Shown: piece by piece, positions 7,769-13,340 of the stretch
Position numbering within the stretch: position 1 is the stretch's first letter
How the letters are laid out: each line of letters opens with the position of its first letter
Source of the DNA: JAAZMA01 sp036720245
GTDB taxonomy: Bacteria > Bacillota > Clostridia > Tissierellales > Tepidimicrobiaceae
DNA length: 13,340 nt
Direction of reading: 5' to 3'
Assembly (NCBI GenBank): GCA_036720245.1
Contig: DAIMNI010000061.1
Span: 1 to 13,340 of the forward strand
Notes under the pieces: generated by a model
What the model was told of the DNA's origin: nothing
Database searches by the model: none
What the model saw: the letters and a program-made list of their open reading frames with translations, nothing else
Made by a program: the position numbers and the translations under genes

Positions 7769-8008
7769 TTAAGATAATAGAGAATATATTCCATCTATAC
7801 TTTGGAATGAACCTTCAATTATTTTATCCTCTAAAATTTCTAGATTATAATTCTTTTTCATCTGAAAATAAAGATATAGTATTTCTTCTGTAGTTAGGTA
7901 AAATGGATCACAAAATAAGGATTTATCTGTATTTTCTAATACTAAATTTATATCTTTTTTAAATAAACTAGCAATATCATTACATAGATATATTTTTAAT
8001 TCATCCAT
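7769..8008 (-). CDS. Acyl-carrier-related protein of a clostridial peptide maturation system
   Basis: A 79-residue acidic protein that matches my memory of the small 'peptide maturation system acyl carrier-related protein' family (NCBIfam TIGR04069), which travels with CcpM. Predicted helices and the stretch NYNLEILEDKI (53-63) line up with the FDIEIPDE region of acyl carrier proteins. In that alignment the phosphopantetheine serine of the DSL motif falls on LTT (38-40), so no serine is available and it is probably not a conventional carrier. AAAGGAGG precedes the start. An ATG four bases earlier (8012) is out of frame and reaches a stop after three codons. It starts 14 bases after the gene upstream, so it is clearly in the same operon. 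It may act as a docking or scaffold protein; that is inference. Confidence 0.75.
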   Translation of the reverse strand: MDELKIYLCNDIASLFKKDINLVLENTDKSLFCDPFYLTTEEILYLYFQMKKNYNLEILEDKIIEGSFQSIDGIYSLLS

Positions 8009-8022
8009 TCATGTCTCCTCCT

Positions 8023-9114
8023 TTATGAGAATTTTTTGATTATATTGCTTACAATTATATCTATGTTTTCTTTCCTATTTAAATTAACCAGATTTAAATC
8101 ATTATCAGCCTTATTTTCCAAAATCATTTTGTCAATATCCACCTCTGGAAGATATAATGGTCTATCTATTATATCTGTAACTCCAACTCCAATATCATAT
8201 ATGGCATTAGTTACATTAAATATATCAATTTTTCCTCCTAATATATTTTTAAAATATTTATTAAGTTCATCTATATACTCTTTAGCTATAATTGTTGGTG
8301 GCAAAGTTAATATTAAATAATCTGGTGAAATAGATTGAGCAATCATATAAGTATATATTCCAAAAGAATTATGAAAGCTATCGCTATATTTTATCATTCC
8401 CTTTGGTATGTCCATCAAAATAATATCTGATTTTTCGACATAATCAATAGCTTGTACCCATCTATTTATGGATAATATTTGTTCTACTGGCGATTCATCT
8501 CTTCCCATAAAATTTTTTGGATAATTTATAGCGCCAAATAATTTTCCATCAGTCTCTGTTGTTATTAAGGATATTTTATAATCTAATTTTTCCATTGCTA
8601 GTTTTATCTGCAAGGAAATATCAAAACTATCTATAGATTCCAATAGCCCCCCAATATATACTACTGGAACCTTAGAATTATATATTGGTAGATTTAATTC
8701 GCCATATCTTTTTATAATAGTTTCTATTTCATCTATATTCTTTAAATCATATAATGAGCCTTTCTCACATGATTTCAACAGTTTATTTATTTCTTCGTCA
8801 AGACCTAAATATATAATTTCTATATTTTCTTTTTTAGCATTTTTAATTAGCTCTAATATTTCGCCTTCGCATATTGTATAATTGGTGTAAGATGAAATAA
8901 TAAATATATCGTAGTTTTTATATTCTATTTCTTCAATGGATTTAACTACTTTATTCATTGGACTTCTATTCACTGAATAAGCCATATCTTTATTTACAAG
9001 CACTGAACCCTTAGAAGCTATAATATCCACATATATATCTTTCATCAATAACCCTTTAATCAGTCCATAAGTTTTATCACTGTATGAATAGAATAAATAT
9101 TTCTTTTCCCCCAT
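8023..9114 (-). CDS. Peptide maturation system protein (TIGR04066-like)
   Basis: A 363-residue soluble protein, probably two alpha/beta (Rossmann- or P-loop-like) halves. The first begins KKYLFYSYSD; the second begins at about residue 149 with VPVVYIGGLLES, followed by DYKISLIT, LFGAINYP, a SDIILMDIPKG strand-loop and PDYLILTLPP. The GG region sits where a P-loop would be but lacks the Gly-Lys-Ser/Thr, so nucleotide binding is doubtful. By length, motifs and neighbours it fits the clostridial family TIGR04066, which I recall beside radical SAM CcpM and Cys-rich precursors; no reaction is known to me. Two starts are possible: GTG at 9126 without a good ribosome site, and ATG at 9114 with GAGGTG nine bases upstream. 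I chose the ATG, which also puts the first beta strand at the N-terminus. It lies 13 bases after the maturase stop. Confidence 0.8.
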   Translation of the reverse strand: MGEKKYLFYSYSDKTYGLIKGLLMKDIYVDIIASKGSVLVNKDMAYSVNRSPMNKVVKSIEEIEYKNYDIFIISSYTNYTICEGEILELIKNAKKENIEIIYLGLDEEINKLLKSCEKGSLYDLKNIDEIETIIKRYGELNLPIYNSKVPVVYIGGLLESIDSFDISLQIKLAMEKLDYKISLITTETDGKLFGAINYPKNFMGRDESPVEQILSINRWVQAIDYVEKSDIILMDIPKGMIKYSDSFHNSFGIYTYMIAQSISPDYLILTLPPTIIAKEYIDELNKYFKNILGGKIDIFNVTNAIYDIGVGVTDIIDRPLYLPEVDIDKMILENKADNDLNLVNLNRKENIDIIVSNIIKKFS

Positions 9115-9127
9115 TGTACTTTTCACC

Positions 9128-10531
9128 TCAATTCATGGCTATTTCATTTAGTATTTCTCTACCTATTAATTCATTATGAAAATCGTATCGGTTATCTCTG
9201 CATTTATCTTCTATACTATCTTCATTTATAGTTCTACTTTCATGAGCTTTTACACATAAAGTACAATGCCTAAAAGCAAAACAATTTTTACAATCTTCGA
9301 TTACAGTCTTTGCTATATTCATTATTTTTTCTGTATTTTCTATACTAAATCCATCTTCCAAACTACCAATACAATGAAAAGGAATATTTTCACTAATCCT
9401 TTCACAAGGAAACAGTAATCCATCCACATTTACCATTAATCTAGTTTTTCCTGGAACACATGGCCCAGATGGGCAGTGTATACTACCTAATGTTTCAGAA
9501 CTTGTCATTTCATCCCACATCTTATTTATGGACTTATAAAATAAATTCATATAAAAAGGATTGTCGCTTAAGTCTATTTCTCCAAGATAATGTAGATATG
9601 ATAAAAACTTTATATAGTTAAAATCATTTCTAAATTTTTTTGTAGGCAAATATTTTTCTGTTTTATAATCATCTTCAACTAAAGATATGCTTACATTAAT
9701 ATTATTCAATATTGGGTATTTTTCAAAAAGCAATTTATATTTATTAAAATCTTGGGTTGGATCAATTACCATATTTATAGATATTCTACCAAAAAGTGTT
9801 TTATGGTTTTCTTTAATATAAATAATATTTTTAATTACTTTATCAAATACGCTTTTATCACCGTTTATAAACTTTCTATTCTTATCGTTAATTTCTCTTG
9901 GTCCATCTAAACTTATTACAACTTGAAAATTTTCCTTTTCAAACAATTCCAATACTTCGTCCGATATTAAAGTTCCATTGGTAGTAATTGTATAACTTAC
10001 CTTTTTTCCAACAAATATCTCCTTACAATATATCACCGTTTCTTTGATTAATTCAAATTCTAATAAAGGTTCCCCACCATAAAAACCTACAGTTATATTT
10101 TCACTATCAACCGAATTATTCCTTAGCATAAGTAATGCTTTTTTAATTGTTTCTAAATTGATCTTTTTGTTTTCATGAAATCGATAAGTTCCATCATTTG
10201 ATGTATATGGGCAGTATAAACATCTTAAATTACAAGCATGAGTTAATTGAATAGTCAATAATTGTAACTTTCTATTTAAATAGTAGGGTAATAAATCCGT
10301 GGATGGGTGCTTAATTTCCTTAATCCGATTATCTGAAAGATATCCATCTTGCTTTAACATTTGAATTTCCTCTTCAATATCTAAATCCCTATCATTTTCA
10401 TCTAATCCATCCTTAAGTATTTTTTCCAAGTATTCATATACATCTTTCTCTACTCTTACATTTTCATTTCGATTAACATCATAAAAATAATAATTTTTCG
10501 GAGTTTCAAATAAATGAATAAATGGTTTCAA
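9128..10531 (-). CDS. ccpM: Radical SAM/SPASM Cys-rich peptide maturase (CcpM type)
   Basis: A 467-residue enzyme and the first gene of the RiPP operon. Residues 1-80 form a small N-terminal domain, possibly a peptide-recognition element. The radical SAM domain has C100-x3-C104-x2-C107 for the SAM-binding [4Fe-4S] cluster, the GGEP motif (152-155) and TTNGTLIS (183-190). The C-terminal SPASM domain has C358-x12-G-x4-C376, then C414-x2-C417-x5-C423-x2-C426 and C444, close to the seven-Cys pattern that holds two auxiliary clusters; C353 and C387 are additional. Such enzymes usually build thioether or C-C links in a precursor peptide, and the 58-residue peptide downstream is the obvious substrate. 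Size and neighbours fit the clostridial CcpM family (TIGR04068, from memory). The start is TTG with AAAGGGGG about seven bases upstream; no in-frame ATG fits better. The exact chemistry cannot be read from sequence. Confidence 0.92.
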   Translation of the reverse strand: MKPFIHLFETPKNYYFYDVNRNENVRVEKDVYEYLEKILKDGLDENDRDLDIEEEIQMLKQDGYLSDNRIKEIKHPSTDLLPYYLNRKLQLLTIQLTHACNLRCLYCPYTSNDGTYRFHENKKINLETIKKALLMLRNNSVDSENITVGFYGGEPLLEFELIKETVIYCKEIFVGKKVSYTITTNGTLISDEVLELFEKENFQVVISLDGPREINDKNRKFINGDKSVFDKVIKNIIYIKENHKTLFGRISINMVIDPTQDFNKYKLLFEKYPILNNINVSISLVEDDYKTEKYLPTKKFRNDFNYIKFLSYLHYLGEIDLSDNPFYMNLFYKSINKMWDEMTSSETLGSIHCPSGPCVPGKTRLMVNVDGLLFPCERISENIPFHCIGSLEDGFSIENTEKIMNIAKTVIEDCKNCFAFRHCTLCVKAHESRTINEDSIEDKCRDNRYDFHNELIGREILNEIAMN

Positions 10532-10574
10532 AAATATCCCCCTTTCAATTGCCTATTTCTTCCTTATAAATATA

Positions 10575-10590
10575 ATATCAAAAGATTCTT
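10575..10590 (-). promoter_or_regulatory. Possible extended -10 promoter of the RiPP operon
   Basis: On the minus strand, about 45 bases before the TTG start of the maturase gene, TGATATTAT matches an extended -10 element (TG-n-TATTAT). No good -35 box lies 16-18 bases upstream, which would fit a promoter that needs an activator such as the divergent regulator. Position is approximate and support is weak. Confidence 0.3.
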
Positions 10591-10618
10591 TCAAAATTGT
10601 TTCATTTTATATTAAATT

Positions 10619-10668
10619 TAATAAAATTTTAGAATAGTTCTTTTGTCCTATATTCTAAAATTTTATTA
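10619..10668. repeat. Perfect 18-bp inverted repeat in the divergent control region
   Basis: TAATAAAATTTTAGAATA (10619-10636) is followed by a 14-base spacer and its exact reverse complement (10651-10668). Each arm contains the 10-base palindrome TAAAATTTTA. The element starts 12 bases downstream of the broken peptide gene (minus strand) and 88 bases upstream of the maturase start. It could be an AT-only terminator for the peptide transcript or a dyad operator for the HTH regulator. It lacks the G+C-rich stem of a usual terminator, so I lean to an operator. Confidence 0.7.
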
Positions 10669-10679
10669 GGAAAGCGTTT

Positions 10680-10813
10680 TCAATATACCGTGAAATTTAT
10701 ACTTTTAGGAATATCAGTTCCATCTGGAAATTTCGGTTCTTCATCATCAGATGCCTTTACAGGAGAGACACTCAATATAAGGAATAAAGCAATAGTTAAA
10801 GTTATGATTTTAT
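10680..10813 (-). pseudogene. Broken small gene for a secreted peptide, likely pheromone precursor of the regulator
   Basis: The minus-strand frame ending in TGA at 10682-10680 encodes a signal-peptide-like stretch (KIITLTIALFLILSVSP, then VKA and a Ser), followed by SDDEEPKFPDGTDIP and the tail KSINFTVY. It has no ATG, GTG or TTG before the hydrophobic stretch. The sequence reads ATTAT-AAAATC where one extra G would give ATG-AAA-ATC and a 44-residue protein. Its layout (short, secreted, acidic spacer, hydrophobic C-terminal heptapeptide) matches precursors read by RRNPP regulators, such as PapR for PlcR, and such a regulator begins 175 bases away. A near-consensus promoter reads into it. It may be a start-codon mutation, a sequencing error, or initiation at a rare codon; I cannot tell which. 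The remainder of 10532-10987 holds only the promoters and repeat listed separately. Confidence 0.55.
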
Positions 10814-10834
10814 AATATAGGTTACTTTATTATG

Positions 10835-10863
10835 ATTGTAATTCATTATTATCTGCTTGTCAA
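10835..10863 (-). promoter_or_regulatory. Near-consensus housekeeping promoter reading into the small peptide gene
   Basis: On the minus strand TTGACA (10863-10858), a 17-base spacer and TACAAT (10840-10835) form an almost ideal sigma-A promoter. Transcription should start near 10828, about 15 bases before the expected start codon of the broken peptide gene. The quality of this promoter argues that a transcript is, or recently was, made here. Confidence 0.7.
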
Positions 10864-10923
10864 TGTTTTTATCTGAATAATCACTAAATGCTTATAGGAT
10901 TTCGTGAATGAAATAAATTAAGC

Positions 10924-10952
10924 TTGAATTGGACTGCTTTACATGATATTAT
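10924..10952 (+). promoter_or_regulatory. Promoter of the HTH-TPR regulator gene
   Basis: TTGAAT (10924-10929), 17 bases, then TATTAT (10947-10952), with a TG one base before the -10 box (extended -10). A transcript would begin near 10959, leaving a leader of about 30 bases that carries AGGAGAT (10975-10981) six bases before the ATG at 10988. Confidence 0.65.
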
Positions 10953-10987
10953 TTATGTGAATATTATTTACTATAGGAGATGATATA

Positions 10988-12307
10988 ATGGATGAATTGA
11001 CTTTAGGGCAAAAAATAAGGCAGGCAAGATTAGAATTAAGATTAACTCAAGAGGAGGTTGCCGGGGATTTTATTACTAGAAATATGCTTAGTAAAATTGA
11101 ACATGATGTAACCACCCCCTCTCTTAAAACCATCCAGCATCTTGCTAGAAGATTAAATAAACCAATTTCATACTTCTTAAATAATGAATATGATAAAACA
11201 CAAACAATTGATAGAAGTTCTAAATCTTTTTTTGAACATGCTTCTTTTTTGACTAAAAATAACGAATATAAAAAATGCATTAGCTATATAAATCAAATAT
11301 TAGAGTCAATTGAAAAAGATCAACAAAATCTATATCACGGAAGATTATTATATGTTTTAGCTAAGTGCAAAATAAGAGTTGGTGATTATAATTCAGTAGA
11401 TGAAATTCTTGATAATGCTATTGAAATTCTAAAAACTAATAATGATTATTACTATTTGTCAGATACTTATTTCTATAAATCTAATGTTTTTTTCAATAAT
11501 AATAAATTTGAAAAAGCTGAAATCTATTCTAAAAAGGCTATTGAAGAACTTAGAAAATCATATATTGATGATATATTATTAGAAATAAAACTATTCTTCT
11601 CTTTAGGATTTGCATTGTATAAACAAAATAAATATGAAGAATCTATTATAAATTTAAATTATGCCATAGAACTATCAAAGGAATATAAAACCTTTAATAA
11701 TTTTGGAGAGTCCTATATGCTTTTGGGTATTATGTATAAAAAAATAAATGAAATGAATAAGGCAATTGATTATACTGAAAAAGCTATTGCTATTTTTCAT
11801 GCTTTAGGTGATAATCATTCAGAAGCAGCATGCAAAAAAAATATTGGTAACTATTATTTAGTTATCAGCGATTTTCAAAATGCTGAAAAATATTTAAAGG
11901 AAGCTTTAAAATATTTTGACGCAAATGAAAATCATAAGATAGCACACACCATTAGATCTGATATACAAGAATTACTTGTAAAAAAAGAAGATTATGAAAA
12001 GGCCATTGAATATGTAAACGAAATAGACATAAATATAATCAATATAATAGATCGAGCAAGAATATATATGAATTTGGGAAATGCTTATGCAGGTGTTGAG
12101 GATTATAATTTAGCTAAGGATAATCTTAAGAAAGCAGAGGAATTATTAGAAGATAGTAATCGTTATGATGTGCTTTATCTTATCTATGATTCATATTCCC
12201 ATATATATTCATTACTTAAAGATTATGAAAAAGCATATAGATATTCTGAAAAATCTAAAGAATTTCTTAAGCTTTCTTTTAGTGATAAACAAGTGGTTGA
12301 AAAATAA
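10988..12307 (+). CDS. HTH-TPR transcriptional regulator of RRNPP type (Rgg/NprR/PlcR-like)
   Basis: A 439-residue protein. Residues 7-63 form an Xre-type helix-turn-helix (GQKIRQARLELRLTQEEVA, then a recognition helix with RNMLSKIEHDVTTPSLKT), and residues 75-435 are a series of TPR units. This architecture is that of quorum-sensing regulators which bind a re-imported secreted peptide in the TPR domain. AGGAGAT precedes the ATG, and a good promoter is visible at 10924-10952. It is transcribed away from the RiPP operon, leaving a shared 456-base control region, so it is the likely regulator of that operon. The MFS gene follows after 49 bases and is probably co-transcribed. The C-terminal half is about 80% identical to the partial copy at 2-700. 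Whether it activates or represses cannot be read here. Confidence 0.88.
   Translation: MDELTLGQKIRQARLELRLTQEEVAGDFITRNMLSKIEHDVTTPSLKTIQHLARRLNKPISYFLNNEYDKTQTIDRSSKSFFEHASFLTKNNEYKKCISYINQILESIEKDQQNLYHGRLLYVLAKCKIRVGDYNSVDEILDNAIEILKTNNDYYYLSDTYFYKSNVFFNNNKFEKAEIYSKKAIEELRKSYIDDILLEIKLFFSLGFALYKQNKYEESIINLNYAIELSKEYKTFNNFGESYMLLGIMYKKINEMNKAIDYTEKAIAIFHALGDNHSEAACKKNIGNYYLVISDFQNAEKYLKEALKYFDANENHKIAHTIRSDIQELLVKKEDYEKAIEYVNEIDINIINIIDRARIYMNLGNAYAGVEDYNLAKDNLKKAEELLEDSNRYDVLYLIYDSYSHIYSLLKDYEKAYRYSEKSKEFLKLSFSDKQVVEK
11939..12044 (+). repeat. 106-bp block identical to 326-431 within the two regulator copies
   Basis: Bases 11939-12044 and 326-431 are identical by direct comparison, although the rest of the two regulator genes differs at many positions. 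A second identical stretch of 43 bases is 647-689 and 12260-12302. Both pairs have the same offset (11,613), so the copies are direct repeats without gaps. The long identity inside diverged flanks suggests recent gene conversion or recombination. Confidence 0.85.
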
Positions 12308-12356
12308 AAATGGTGATATATAATAAGAATACATTGTACTATCAAAGGAGGATTTT

Positions 12357-13328
12357 ATGCAAAATTTTTTAATGTTTTTTACCACTTTTTTTATACAGCT
12401 AATTATTGCAGTAGAAATGAATTTAGTTGCACCCTTAGCACCTTATTTATCTGATTATTTTGGGATTAATCCTAGTTCGGTGATTTTTTTTAATATAGGC
12501 TTTTCCATGGTAGGTCTATTGGTGCCAATACTTGGGGCTTTTGCAGATAAGTATGGGAAGAAAAAAAGCATTATGATTTCCCTATTATTTTTTATAATTG
12601 GAACCATTATCTCAGGATTGGCTAAAATCCCTATAGTATTTGCTCTAGGTAGAATATTTATTGGCATTGGATATTTTGCATTAAGTGGTATAAATTTTAG
12701 TTATCTTAGTGAATTTATTCCCTATGAATCTAGGGGAAAGGCCTCTGGAATATTAAGACTAGCCTTTGGTATTGCCATATTAGGTAGTCCTATATATGCA
12801 ACTAGCTTAATTACAAAATACGATAATTTACTTAGCATTTATTTGCCCCTTACAATTATAGGTATTATAACTTTAGTATTAATGGCAATACTGCCAGAAA
12901 CAGAAAAAAATCCAGAAATTAAAGTGGAAACTAAAGAATTAATTTCAGTGATTAAAAAGCCTACTAATTTTAAAGCTCTATTAATTGCTTTTTTGTTTCT
13001 AGCTGCACCAATTTTTCTAATGAACTTTTTAGGGATTTATCTTTCTAGTATTTTTAATATAGGTCAATTAAAGATAGGCTATATTTATACCATAGTAGCA
13101 CTTGGAACCATGTTTGGGATAATTTTTGCTGGATTATTTATTGACAAAATAGGAAAGGAAAAATTGGCTAAAATATCTTATACTTTAGTTTTTATAAGTC
13201 TAATAGCCCTTTTTATATCAAAAAATCTATATTTTATAATAATTTCTTTAGGTCTAATGACTTTTGGTTTAGATTCTGGCTGGACAGCTGTAAACGGCAA
13301 GTACTTTTCCTTAAATTTCGGAAAATAA
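12357..13328 (+). CDS. MFS transporter, apparently lacking the last two helices
   Basis: A 323-residue membrane protein with about ten helices. The MFS motif A is clear in the loop between helices 2 and 3 (G60-x3-D64-x2-G67-KKK), and its echo GLFIDKIGKEK lies after helix 8. Drug or small-molecule proton antiporters of this type are normally near 390 residues with 12 helices. Here the frame stops just after helix 10 (ending SLNFGK), 12 bases before the window edge, so it looks truncated or frameshifted. AAAGGAGG lies five bases before the ATG. It follows the regulator by 49 bases and should share its transcript. The substrate is unknown; peptide, drug or sugar cannot be told apart. Confidence 0.8.
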   Translation: MQNFLMFFTTFFIQLIIAVEMNLVAPLAPYLSDYFGINPSSVIFFNIGFSMVGLLVPILGAFADKYGKKKSIMISLLFFIIGTIISGLAKIPIVFALGRIFIGIGYFALSGINFSYLSEFIPYESRGKASGILRLAFGIAILGSPIYATSLITKYDNLLSIYLPLTIIGIITLVLMAILPETEKNPEIKVETKELISVIKKPTNFKALLIAFLFLAAPIFLMNFLGIYLSSIFNIGQLKIGYIYTIVALGTMFGIIFAGLFIDKIGKEKLAKISYTLVFISLIALFISKNLYFIIISLGLMTFGLDSGWTAVNGKYFSLNFGK

Positions 13329-13338
13329 TTTTCCCGAA
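13317..13338 (+). repeat. Imperfect hairpin over the MFS stop codon
   Basis: TTCGGAAAAT (13317-13326) pairs with ATTTTCCCGAA (13328-13338) with a single bulge, because the left arm has GG where the right has CCC. The TAA stop of the MFS gene lies in the turn. A third G in the left arm would both make the repeat perfect and keep the reading frame open to the window end. It could also be a weak terminator. Confidence 0.45.
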
Positions 13339-13340
13339 CA

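Noticed and set aside
8036..8320. Plus-strand open frame of 94 codons opposite the maturation protein gene.
   Set aside because: It has hydrophobic, low-complexity composition and no ribosome site, and the minus-strand gene is well supported.
9115..9126. GTG start for the TIGR04066-like protein, four codons longer.
   Set aside because: It has no good ribosome site, whereas the ATG at 9114 has GAGGTG at a suitable distance.
10802..10846. A 14-codon minus-strand frame starting at ATG 10846 (MNYNHNK...) that one extra A would join to the secreted peptide frame, giving about 55 residues.
   Set aside because: This ATG lies in the spacer of the TTGACA/TACAAT promoter, upstream of the expected transcript start, and has no ribosome site, so the nearer lost ATG at 10813 is the better explanation.
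1..13340. CRISPR arrays, tRNA or rRNA genes.
   Set aside because: No regularly spaced repeats, cloverleaf sequences or rRNA-like stretches were seen.

Overview
The window is very AT-rich, with strong AGGAGG-type ribosome binding sites, TTG start use and clostridial protein families. It most likely comes from a member of the Clostridia (low-G+C Firmicutes); I cannot name a species. It is an accessory region: a ribosomally synthesised, post-translationally modified peptide (RiPP) locus with its regulator.

Layout. (1) 2-700, plus strand: the C-terminal part of a TPR regulator that runs off the left edge. (2) 723-10531, minus strand, read right to left as one long gene string: a radical SAM/SPASM peptide maturase of the CcpM type (10531-9128), a clostridial peptide-maturation protein (9114-8023), an acyl-carrier-like protein without the usual serine (8008-7769), a 58-residue Cys-containing precursor peptide (7668-7492), then two tandem copies of a three-gene unit: permease A, permease B, membrane-anchored cyclophilin (7401-4099 and 4042-723). 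A bidirectional hairpin terminator (701-720) separates this string from the regulator fragment. (3) 10532-10987: the divergent control region. It holds an 18-bp perfect inverted repeat, a broken small gene for a secreted peptide behind a near-consensus promoter, and a good promoter for the next gene. (4) 10988-13328, plus strand: a full-length HTH-TPR regulator of the RRNPP type (Rgg/Rap/NprR/PlcR-like) and an MFS transporter that ends about two helices early.

How it may work (inference): the HTH-TPR regulator would control the divergent RiPP operon, probably in answer to a secreted, re-imported peptide. The broken 44-codon gene next to it looks like the remains of such a pheromone gene. CcpM and its two partners would modify the precursor around its three cysteines. 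The duplicated permeases would move the product or give immunity, and the surface cyclophilins could act on its prolines. No ABC ATPase is present, so the permeases would need one encoded elsewhere. The two regulator copies lie in the same orientation exactly 11,613 bp apart and share a 106-bp identical block, so they bracket the whole cluster and could drive its loss or amplification. Family names come from memory of the published families; no search was run.
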